Positions 35,160 through 46,216 of a stretch of 64,000 nt of DNA are shown here, in pieces. Both the position numbers and the translations under genes were made by a program. The notes under the pieces were generated by a model that saw only the letters and a list, made by a program, of their open reading frames with translations, ran no database searches and had not been told where the DNA came from. The stretch's first letter is position 1, and each line of letters opens with the position of its first letter. Source of the stretch: Scytalidium lignicola (Eukaryota > Ascomycota > Leotiomycetes); the NCBI GenBank assembly GCA_002812745.2, contig NCSJ02000064.1, positions 62,001-126,000 of the forward strand, in the 5' to 3' direction.

Positions 35160-36940
35160 TTACTGGAACACCTTGACGTAATTGACGGTCCAGTAGGCTT
35201 CACTGAAGGCGCTCGGGTTCTGAGCAACAAAGGTCTGGCAGTCGGATGCCCTCGATGCACAGCTGCCTGAACTCCAGACAGCCTGTTGGCCGGCCCAGTC
35301 GCCACAGAAGGTCGTATCGAAAACGATCTGCATCTGGGAGAAGTGGGAATCGATGGTGCATCCGGAACCACCGTTGAAAGTGACGGTTGGGGCGCCCATC
35401 CGCTGGGGTTTGGAGTGTTGCTTGTGATGTCGCCTGGGATGGAGTTTCGAGGGAAGAACCAGATCGCGATGGCTGAAGATGTCCACCGCATGGCGTAGAC
35501 TCCTCCTCCGTTGTTGTTGAAGCCAGGGCCGTAGTTTAGTGTGTTGGATGTAGAGACACCACAGCCGTTGTACGCGTTGTTGTTGTTACAGTCAGGACTG
35601 CTAAGGGAAGTACCACTCGCAGAGCCAGATGTATTGATAGTACAGCCAGCAGATGTATGAAGGGTAATGGAGTCAGTAGTCCCTGCATTGACACCTTCGA
35701 TGATATCGATCTCGCCGTTGTTGGGCCAGTTGGGTCCAGTCATCCACCAGGCGGGCCAGGCTCCACAAGCGTTTGGCATGTGTTGGATATCTGCGATGAA
35801 AAGACCATGTGTGAAGGCGGCATTGGTGACGAGCCGGACGGATTGACGTCCACTAGCTGGGTTGGTTGTTGTGTGATCAACACCCATGTATATTTGGTTG
35901 TTGTTGGTATTAATCAGGCCGGCAGCCTGAGCAGCAGCTTCGCCGACATACTGCACATAACCGTGAGTTGGATCTGCATCAGTGAAGAAGCTCCATTCGT
36001 TGAAAAAGTTACCAGAATTCCAGTTGTTTACCAGAGCATACGTGGAGGTAGGTTGGCTTCCGCTTGATGTGGTAGTGGTAGTAGGAGATGAGCCACCACC
36101 ACCGTGAGTATAGACATCCAGGCGATTTGAACCTCCGCAGGTCTCTCCAGAATCGCCACTGCAGGCCATACTGCATCCAGCACTTCCATCAGGTGCTGGA
36201 CCACCACTATTTGCATAAGTGTTTCCACACCCTGTACTTGTTAGCAGGCTTAATCGACCGAGTGTTAAAGAGTTATCAACACTTACAACACTCGCCAGCA
36301 TACTCAGTGCCCGCGATACTGAAGCCAGCGTTTGCACAGGCCGTTTGACATTTCTCATTAGTCATACCCCCAGTCACTCCTTCAGCTGTTCCAAGTGTCC
36401 GACCATTTACATTATCGGTATAACACCCTTGGAAAGTCCAGCCAGGCAAAGGATTGCCGCCAGATGGAGTTGAGGATGAGTACTGGTAGAGGTTTAGCCG
36501 GTTGGCGCCTCCGCAAGTCTCTCCCGAGTTCCCATCACAGGCCATATTGCAGCCAGCATTGCCGTCAGGAGCTGGAGCACCTCCATTCTGGAGAGCATTT
36601 CCACAATCTTATTGATCAGCTTAGTCTAGTGTTGAACATATGGGCAAAGAGAGCAGAGGGAAATATAAACAAAAGAGAGCAAAGACATACAGCATTCGTC
36701 CGCGTATTCAACACCAGCATATGAGTACCCAGCCGCAAGGCAAGTGGATTCACATAACTCAACTGTCATTGCAGTTGGACCGCCTGGTACACCAGCAGCA
36801 TATGACAGAGAACGAGCATTCACGCTATCCGTATAACATCCCAATGAGCTCCATCCTGCTCGAGCCTCCAGTGACCGAGCCCCTACGTAGTGGATTGAGG
36901 CCAGAGCCGTAACAGCGTAAAGAGTCTTTGAAAAGGCCAT
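35160..36940 (-). CDS. secreted glycoside hydrolase family 16 endo-beta-glucanase with two WSC domains (frameshifted)
   Basis: Exons on the minus strand: 36691-36940, 36287-36607 and 35160-36231, about 547 aa after correcting one frame break. The order is signal peptide (MAFSKTLYAVTALASIHYVGA), WSC domain 1 (GWSSLGCYTDSVNARSL ... DECYCGN ... GETCGGANRLNLY), WSC domain 2 (GWTFQGCYTDNVNGRTL ... GECWCGN ... GETCGGSNRLDVY), a Ser/Thr linker, then the GH16 catalytic domain with the nucleophile/acid motif NNGEIDIIEG. The frame breaks at about 35394-35398: GGATGGGCGCC lacks one G. Restoring one base gives GWGAPTVTFNGGSGCTID and the true end KVFQ. GH16 enzymes of this type cut beta-1,3(4)-glucans of cell walls, and WSC domains bind glycans. 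The break is either a sequencing error in a G run or an inactivating mutation. Confidence 0.88.
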
Positions 36941-39900
36941 GGTGAGAGAGACAGCGGTGTTCTGAGAGAGAGAAGAAAATAGAAGTGATGAACGACTCCC
37001 GGGCTCTCGCAGAAATAGAAAAGCAGAAGCAATGAGACAACTCTCAAAAGTTTCCTTATGGGACGGCCTGGCGTCTGAAACTAGAAAATGTGGAATATCA
37101 GGAGCTTTAAGTAATAATACTTGAGCGACAGGTCCAACATCCTTGGGCTGGTCTGGCCTGGGTTAGGAAACAGCCTTGAGGGGGGGGATGAGGGCCTGCC
37201 ATCTTGCGCATGTTTCCTACGCACGGAGAAAACATGCGCGAGGCGTGGATGGAGAATTAGATTACCAGGCATGTCCCCGCAAATTTGAACCTGGATATTT
37301 TCACGGTATTTTCCAAGCGCTTTGTTTCAGTGAAAGATATGAAAATTGCATGAGGGCTGTAGAAAAAAGCATGAGGATATGCCTCAAGCTTGGTAAGGTG
37401 GTAGTGTGATAGGCTCGTCCAGGGACGTGGAGGGCAGGGTAGGAGAGAAGAACTTTGGCGGCAAGGCGGATATCAGAAACGCCGGGATGGCACCGAATTA
37501 TATTAGGGCATCGAGACCGAGGTGACCTTCAAAGTGGTTCTGATGACTGGGACAGAATGCTGCTGTCAGATTATGGGATGAACGAAGCAACAGTGTTTCA
37601 GGGTGTCAGCCAGGATAGAGGCATCCCGTTCAGCGCGGCATGACTGGGTGAATGGCAATATCATTTGATACCAGTGACCAGCAGTATCAGCAGNTTTTTT
37701 TGTTTTTGCTGTGGAATTTGTTGCNAAAACGCCGCAGCTAGGGCTGGAGCAAATGACAAGAACGCGGCGCAGAGGCAGAGCTGGCAGCTGCAACAGAATC
37801 TGGAGCCGGGCGGTACTGTACCTGGACGTCTTTCTGGAGGGGCTCAATTTAAAGTGTAGCCGACGTTCGACCGGAGATCCAGAACACAGGGATGAGCAGT
37901 TCCAGACAAAATACTGGTTACGGGTAAATAATGCATGCACAATAGCAGCGTACGGGACTGGCCAGACATGAGATGAAGAAGACCGGTGATGAGAGTGATA
38001 GTGGCGAGACCAGGTACGGTAATCCAGTGGTACACTGTCACGACCTGGTAATCTCGAGATGGGCCGAGGAGATGGATCTGAGTGGTCGCAAACGTTGCAA
38101 CGGGTATTACTGTACTGTAAAGCCCGAAAGCGGCCCCTGGATTTGCTTTTCTCGCCTTTCTCAGCCCCCTGACCTCCGGCTCTTTTTACCCCTGAATATC
38201 TCCAGAATCCCCAAAGCACAAAAACTCCGGGTGGAGCATGATATTTCTGGTCGAATAAACGCTCGACTTCGGATGCTTTAGACCGGATATGGCCCCAGAA
38301 ACATCACGTGGGTGCTGATAAGGGCGTGCTGACGGTTGAGCCAGAAGTGCCAGCAGGTACGGGGGTACATATCCACTGGTTGGCCTACTTCTTGTCATTC
38401 ACTCTATCTCGAACACTTCAAACCCGACCCTTTCCAGTATCATACTGTACTTGCGCTATTGATGGCATGATTGTAGTTTCATCAAATTAAAGCACTCGAT
38501 GTATGTACTGTATGTGTGCGGTGTGTTTGTCTGCGATGGAGAGTTGTGCATGTGTGTTGTGCAGGAAAGTCCTCTGTCTCAGTGTGCCACAAGCAATATC
38601 TACTCCTTGGCATAATTAACTATCGATCATGCACCCAGATAAAGACATCCATGTAAAAGGCCCTTCAGCACCATGGGGTTCTAGATGGCCGTAGCCCTAC
38701 ATTTTGCCTTTGTATTGTAGTTGTGTCTGTGTGCCTTGCCCCATGCATAATTACAAGCTGCACACATACGCCACCTGGCACATGGCAAGCCGAGAAAGAG
38801 AAAGAAAATGGCATTTTCCTCTTTCCCCACAACATGGCCCTTTCCCCCGCATTCATCCCCCAATAATATATTAATTGCCCAGTGCCGATGCACGATTGTT
38901 AATCCGCCCGGAAGGGCCTTGCAATTTATACGGCACTTCTCTCGGCGCCGGGTGTGCCCTGGTGATTTGAAAACATCATTGTCCTTCCGCTTCTTTGTCG
39001 CCCAAAACAGTCGATATCCGCGGAGTGCCGGAGTCAAGTATATTTAAGTTATCTTCTTTTATGCTTTGCACGTTAAGCAAAACGTATGGCGATGTGATTT
39101 GCTGGCAAATCTTTACATTGTTTTTCTTGCAGCTTAATAAAGAAATCTAGATATCTCCTCGTTAATATATCCGATTTACCCCGGATTTCTACCTTCGACC
39201 TATCAGCTACTTCAACTAGACAACCTCAATCTCTCCGCTACTCAGTCGCAATAATTCCGGGTGATTATTGTTTTATATAGACTGTGAGACAATTTTAACA
39301 GTTGGTGGCGTGTTCTTCCACTTCATCTACTATACAATTCAAAGGTTCAGGTTACTGTGCGTGCTCAAGAGCACTCTTTAGCGAAAAACAATGAGCAAAG
39401 ACTATGGACAACTAGTAGCATTTTGCGTAACCAGAATTCCCAAATATCTTAAATAACAGAGAAACAAATGCCCGATATAGATCTACAGCAAATGTGGTAT
39501 GATTATTAGCGGTCGCCTCAAGAAACTATACCTGTCCAACACCAATATTACCAAGGGCAATTTACCACAGCCTTAAAGATGCCTGGGCTCTAGGCCAGTT
39601 TCATGTCTACAGCTTTATATTTAATCCTATCCAAGAGAATTATTTTCTACTAATATTATACTATTAAAACTCTTGACAAAGAAGATTTCATGAACAATAC
39701 TATGGGCGTGCGATCATATTGTACGGTTATTACGTACGATAGCGATATGGGGTTCGTAGGTGGGCGTGCTGTATAGCCATGGAGCGTAGCTGAGCCACCA
39801 AACCAACTAATCAGAAGGTAGGCTGTGGTAGAATAGAAGGGAGGGAGACCTGTATATTGCGGCTACTATGGCTACTATTGTATATGGGGTCACACGACTG

Positions 39901-40387
39901 AACAAGATATCCTTACCACAATACAAAAGAATACAATGACAGTCAAGCTACTACTCATAAACGGATGTTAATAAAATTATACCTTATAACAACACCTCAC
40001 AATTACATACAAATTAGTAAAGGGACGCTGAATAATTGAGCATTGTAAGTGCTTTATAGTTATATTGAATCTGAAGTTACTAATAACCTTATAATATAGT
40101 AGGATTTAAGTATTTTACTCGTTGTAAAGCTTATAACCGTTTATATATCCCAACAATACGGGTGCCATTCAAGCGACTTCTGATTACGTTTTGCTTTTCT
40201 TGGGGCATTAACCTAAATACCTAACCGCAATAAAGAGTATATTTGAATGCTAAACCGGTAGAGGGCTATATGTGAAGTACGTATTTTTGTGTAAGTTAAA
40301 TACAACCAGAAATAGAGCAAACTTGGCTGGCTTAAATTCTACACTAACCCCTTTCAGTTTCACGATTCTAGCCACATTTTCATCCAC
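36941..40387. other. 3.4-kb gene-free region
   Basis: The region upstream of the glucanase gene. The longest frame (37566-38219, minus) contains two N characters (37694 and 37725) and no recognisable motif; its Arg/Ser-rich composition suggests chance. From 39.1 to 40.3 kb the DNA is AT-rich. No RNA gene or repeat identified. Confidence 0.45.
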
Positions 40388-42745
40388 TTATGCCTCCTTA
40401 TCAGATGGAGTATTAGAAGACTCCTCTGACTGAAACTGTGCAAACTGTTCCTTTGCAAGCGACATGATTGATACTGGTGGCTTCGGTCGAAGCTTAAGCC
40501 AAAACTGCAGTAGATGCCATTTATTATTCGCGTGTAACGCCATCGGAACATTGAATATAGCTGCAGTGACTCTTAGAAAACTGTAGAATCAAGAAAGTGT
40601 GGGAAGAGCTGCTTACCATCAAGTTCTTCTAATGAGAGACCCCTTGTTTCTGGAATGAAGAAGAAAACGACAACGGTTCTGATGTATCCTGTTAGAAATC
40701 CGTAATAGCTATCATCTAAGGTATGGGGATGGAATCATACCCTACTACACACCATGCTGAATAGAAACAGAATGCCCCAGTTGGCGTCATGGAGGCTAGT
40801 TGAGATGGCCATGCCAGAGTAAGAGAAAAACTGAAAACCCAGGTGGTCGCCGTTGCAAAACTCATTCCCAGCGAGCGCATATACAAAGGAAATGATTCAC
40901 TCGCATAAACAAACGGAATTGTCCCTTGGCCAGGGGCATACACGAGTTCGTAAAGATAACTACGCGGCGGAGGAGGTTAGCTGAATGAAATTGAGATGGA
41001 ACGCTAATGGTACAACTCACATTCCAACCGCAACGAGAGCCAGCCGCTCGTGTTGGTTAGGAGCCAAAAATGAAAAGCCAGTGAACAGCGTGCATCCAGC
41101 CATTAGGATCAGACTGCCAATAAGAAGTGGTCGACGGCCCCATTTGTCTATATATCGCACAGCAGGAATAGCACCTAGCCATAACAAAGCGCCGGCGCCA
41201 ACTGATGCGTATATTGCGGTCTCCGACGAGGCTCCAGTATCAACGAATACTTGGCCAGTGTAGTATGTCATTCTGAATTTATTGATTGGTAAGTCATATT
41301 GCTTCAGGGACGGTGGACTTACGCATTGATACCACAGAAGTTCTACATGAACATGATGAACCACGATGAAAATGCTGCATAGCGAACGCGAGGCACGACA
41401 CACATATCACGAATATCCGAAAAGAAAGTCCGACCTGTCCTGAGGTGCTCTTCCAGTTTCACGGCTTCGTATATGCAGTACAAGTCACGAGAGGCCTGGA
41501 GCTCGTTTGCACGGAGGCGGACAAGCGACTGAAAGGCCTTTTTGTAACGGCGTTTGGAAACAAGATAACGAGGAGATTCCGGGCCGAAGAAGACGAGAGC
41601 AATCACGAAAAGCGGTGCAACGAAAGTACTTCCCATCATCAGGCGCCAGTTTAATGGATACTCGACTTTCAAAACTGTGCTTAAGGTTAGCTTCCTGTCG
41701 AACTATGGCATAGAGTGGTGGGCAACGGACAAGCAACTCCCATGAGATACCCAAGCATGATCCCAAAGGCAACGAAGAGCTCCCAGAACATGACAAGTCC
41801 GCCGCGAATAGGCACTGGTGAGCATTCGGCCGTGTACATGGCCACAGTTGCTGAGTTTGCTCCTATGCCTAGGCAGTACCAGTGAGTTGAAGATACTTTT
41901 TAATCGGTGTATGGATATTTAGACTTACTAATCCCAAGCAAAAGTCGACCGCCTAGAAAGACTTGCCATGAATGAGCCGCTGCCTCCCAGAAGGATGCCG
42001 CAACAGATACAATGGAAAAGCAAAAGATTGTGCCTCTACGGCCGAACCATGAGTTGAATGGGATCGCCAGCCAACAACCAACAGTCGCACACATCAAGTA
42101 CGGGGATGCATTCACGAAACCCTATAACTCGATCAATCACTGTTCAATTCCAAGACATGAAAAATATGAGAGTTACCGTCATGACCACGTCGTTCTCTAA
42201 ACCGAAATACTTGAGAAAATACAGCTGCGCTCCGCTCACCACGGTCTCGTCCATTCCTGAAGAAGCGTCAGATCTCTCCGTGTTAATGATATACATACAA
42301 TTCCTGTGATCTTACCTTGCACGGTTGCTGCCATGGCATTGACTACACTTACCCACCATACAGCAAGGGGTTGTTTGAAGCGCTGTCGCACCTCATCCTG
42401 AAGTGCCTGGGAGATTAGATCTGATTAGTTCTTCTGGTCATCACAAATCTGAACTTTGGTCTACGGCCGAACCTGTTTTTCAGGGGCAGTGGCCGATGTA
42501 TAGAACTCTCTGGGCCTGTGTGCCAATTTTGCGCCCCTAATTAGGACCTCCTGCTTGTCGGCAAGACCACAATCCTCTGCCAGCTTCGATGCTCGCTCAA
42601 TCACTTGTTCCACCGTGAGTCGGCCAATGACCTGGAGGTCTTCACTAGCGGGATTATACACATCTTCGGTATCGATAACAGAGTGTTCTTCGTGGTGAGT
42701 AGCCTTCGAGGCATGTTCGAACTCCGACATCTTTTCCTCAGCCAT
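40388..42745 (-). pseudogene. MFS sugar transporter (maltose/hexose type) with a premature stop
   Basis: Ten exons can be assembled on the minus strand: 42473-42745, 42316-42406, 42177-42256, 41929-42121, 41731-41868, 41323-41674, 41021-41272, 40741-40959, 40617-40688 and 40388-40560. The sugar-porter signatures are present: WFGRRGT, FFGPESPRYLVSKRR, IDKWGRRPLL, YAPGQGTIPF and PETRGLSLEELD. The family motif QQFCGIN reads *NFCGIN: TAG at 41343-41345 stands where Gln (CAG) is usual. The exon 8/9 junction also needs one G fewer to keep GYIRTVVVFFF in frame. Everything else is conserved, so inactivation would be recent, or these are sequence errors. Intact homologues import hexoses, disaccharides or similar sugars at the plasma membrane. 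Confidence 0.83.
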
Positions 42746-43475
42746 TCCTTTAGGAAATCCAGCACGAAACAAAGTAAAAATTTGCGAAGCTGCACGCGCC
42801 GATTCCTGCGCTGTCACAGAGAAGACACCCTTAATGCAACATGCAGTACATACTGTGGGGAAGCACTCGCATGTTATTATATTCGAGCCCCATTCAACCC
42901 ACGAGCTAATGACCCCCATTGGGCTTCTCATTTGTAGACCTGGTCTGGATGATGCTCTACCCCGGATTTCATAAGGGGGGAGAGATCCAGCAAGGATAGC
43001 CTCTTCCGAATCGAGTTGCATCGCGCTGACCTTCTGTGTAGGGAGACGTCGGGCGCGCTAGCCAAGTCGTAGCTGATAACTGTGTTTGAGCGTTCGTGAT
43101 GAGTCGCTGAGGATGAGGCCTAAAGGGGCAAGTCAACACGAAGCTAGCAGCTTGAAGGCAGACGATCGTTTCCCGAGGGTGGATTGGAAGAAATCCCACT
43201 CATAATACACAGGACTGTACTGAAGATAGGGAAACGGATTCCGAGAGCCGTATCCACCACATGACGTCGCTGTCTCTTCCGGCCAGCCACCGAAGATGTG
43301 GGAGTAGGAGGTGCTTGATGCCGAAGAGACTCATTATTACTCCACATACCACCGAACTCAAAGTCATCCCTGAGATGCACATTCTCTATCATACCATTTT
43401 TTCACGCCAATCTCGATCACAACTTGCTTTCAAATGGTTATTTTATTACAAAAGACAGGAAGTAAAAGGCATAGT
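42746..43475. other. spacer between transporter and regulator
   Basis: 730 bp of upstream region for the transporter. The frame extending upstream of the chosen transporter start to 43021 is open but shows no transporter-like sequence, so it is probably leader. Confidence 0.45.
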
Positions 43476-45769
43476 CTAACTACCACTGCGCTTTTCCCAC
43501 ACTTCCCTTAAATGCTGTACCGTCTTTGTGGCGGGATTGCCCGTCATGGATTCAGCCATCTGCAGCAGCCGGATCGTTTCTCTCTGCTCGATCTCATCGT
43601 TAAAGTAGATGGCAGAGACATTGGCCTGGGTTTTATTAGACACGGCTGCAATGGATCCTCAATACTCAAACGTAACATATGGCATGCAATTATCAGGGCC
43701 TGTGCAATCGGATTGGTGATGACAATGCCGCAGATCGCCCTCGCATGGAACAGGACTTGTTCTCTGCATTCCAAGCTTACATGTATCAGGCCGTCTTGAA
43801 ATCTCACCCCAGGCCCATACGTCTTGAGTAATATTTTCGCAGAGTGATAGTAAAGAAAAGCAATGACTTCTCTCGAGTCAGCATCATTGATTATAGAGTA
43901 GTACGGATGTAGAACGAAAAGAACAACAACAACAAAACCTACCATGGCAGTCTGAGGCAAACCATATCTCAGGAAAGACCCTCTTACGGACTGGATCCCG
44001 TTCTCTTTCGTAAAACGGTCGAAATGTCGATGGCTTTTCGACGCTCCATCTTTCAAGCCTGCCACACAGCTGGAGCCAGGTGTCTACGGATCACTCGCTC
44101 TTCTGGAAGGAATAATTGATGATATCGCAAAGCAAGCTCACCATCCGGTTTGCACAGGCACAGTCAATAGCGCTGGGACTAGAGAGCGTTTTGTCCAGAT
44201 CAGCGAGCATCTCTTCTCGAGACAGGCATGGGCAATAATCAGTCCGGATGTAGCATTGTAGCAACAGAGCAATGTGAATATCCTGCCGCAAGTGAATCCA
44301 GAAGGCGGCTCGTCCGACAGCTACCTCGGACGGCGATCTCGACGGGCCTGCTGAAATAGCAAGAGAAGCCGTGAATAACGTTCCAGTCTCTTTAATATCC
44401 TCTGTAAAACAAAACAAGAACGTCAGATTCTTCTAGACTCTTGAGTCACTCGAAGCATCGATCTCTTACCTGTCATCTGCTCGTAGCTCCTTAACATCAC
44501 GTAAGTTGCAAAAAGAGCCTCTTCGCCGCGTCCACCTTGAGTGTTATGTGACAGCAAGATGGGCATAATAGCTTTAGAACACTGAGAACGATAATACTCA
44601 GCAGCCGCTGACGGGTAGTTTGACACGCGGCTCAGTTGCAGTGCTGAAATTGCCAACATGGCATATAGTAACGGCCGAAAACTGGTCAAGGCAATGTGTA
44701 ATACAGATTTCGAGAATGTGGCGTCTGCATCGAGGCAATCAAAAATTGGCCCCCATGTCTGAGTGAAGAATTTCAGGAGATTTGCTTCTCGCGGATGGAG
44801 TTCCGCAATGGGATCTGCAACGGTAGCAGCGGTAAGCAATGGCTTTGCCGTCAGGAGATAACTGTTATAATCATCCTCCTCGACATGTTGTCTTTCAGGT
44901 TGTTCTGAACCTAGTGACGAGAGGTGGTTTCTCGAAGAGATGTAACTATTGAATGAGATCTGATCGGGGAAGATGCTTGACGAAGTAACATCGGTCGGCA
45001 GATGCTGGATGTTACATGGCGAAGGGACTTCAGAAAAATTGTAAACGTTGGCTGCTAGAGGCAAGCCGAATATAGATGGAGGATTGTTAAAAGAGACTGC
45101 AGCGGATGGAGACAGCGCCTCGCCACCATTCACTGGAGTCTGTAAGGAGAACAAGCTGGGGGGAGGAGGTTCACTATTGCTTTTGGTATTTGAATTCCTC
45201 TCTCTGGTATCCTCAGCATGAGTTGAAAGGCGGAGTTGATCACTGCCTCTCGTCATACCATATGACCTTGCGACCCGGTCCGTTTCATCCACAAAGCCAT
45301 CTGTTATGAAATCAGCAATTGCAATTCCCAAAAGATGACTACTTTGATTGATGTGACGAATAACCTTTCGTAGACTGTTTCTTCCGTTTACGTGTTGACT
45401 CTCTCTCGTTCTTTGCTGGTCCAGAACCTGTTGGCGAAGCCGAATCATGGGATACACCGTGTGATCGGAATTGGACCTTTACACCGTGAGTGCATGTCAA
45501 GTTGGCTTTCCGGCAACGGAGGCACGAAGGTAGCTGTTCATCGCCTTGAATAGCGTTAGACTCGGAGTTTGAACTTTATTATTAGAAAGCAAAGCAGATA
45601 GAGTTGCGTTAGCTTGAATACTCCCAGTCATACATTTCAAATGACGCCGTCTACAAGTCAGACTGCAGCATCCAATTAGTATCCAATGATCAGCTGGGAT
45701 TGGTCGAAGAAAGAGAGGCAGAGATCATGCATCGACTTACCAGGCATTTCGAGAAGAGAGTCGACCCAT
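43476..45769 (-). pseudogene. Zn2Cys6 transcription factor with an in-frame TGA
   Basis: The tiny first exons carry the DNA-binding cluster: 45741-45769 (MGRLSSRNA), 45634-45662 (CLTCRRRHLK) and 45365-45544 (CDEQLPSCLRCRKANLTC). Together they give a full six-Cys cluster. Exon 44470-45300 and the exon starting 44401 carry the regulatory domain (LRSYEQMTG / EDIKETGTLF). The reading frame meets TGA at 44091-44093 (NYSFQKSE*SVDTWLQL), but clear regulator-like sequence continues in the same frame (CGRLERWSVEKPSTFRP), across an intron to EVIAFLYYHSAKILL, and in another frame to the end VWEKRSGS at 43476. The last frame change near 43660 would need a 26-base intron, too short to be normal. Either a decayed gene or several errors. 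It is divergent from the broken P450 across 447 bp. Confidence 0.78.
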
Positions 45770-46216
45770 CTTTCCTCTTCATCATAAAACAGCATGCAGT
45801 TCGAAATGGGAGAAGGTCGTGGCGACTTCCCATAAATGTCAGAGAACCCCAGAATCCCGACCCCAGATGCGGGAGAGACTCCATCTCAACCCCAACTTTC
45901 CATTTGCGGAAGGCTAACGCGAGGCTAACGATGCTCCGGTACTCGGAATATCATTGGGTATCATTGGATGTTATGAACGGCACAAGAAACAAATTGATAG
46001 CGGCCATTGGGTTGGATAGTGTATAGCCCAGGATACCGTTGTGTGCGGTCCAGACGCAGACACGCAAGAGATGGTGTGTTGAAGTAGTTGTATAGTGTAC
46101 AGTACGTCGTATAAGTATACAGGCAGGTTCAGTCACGGAGGTGGTCACCGCAATAGAATCGAATCCGCAAAGTCAGGTTACCTTTGTGCTCTCTAAACCC
46201 AAGCTTATCATATACG
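45770..46216. promoter_or_regulatory. divergent spacer between regulator and P450
   Basis: 447 bp with both upstream regions. Open frames here are short and without motifs. Confidence 0.35.

Noticed and set aside
37566..38219. 217-codon open frame on the minus strand
   Set aside because: Contains two suspected N insertions, biased Arg/Ser composition and no motif; treated as chance in a gene-free region.
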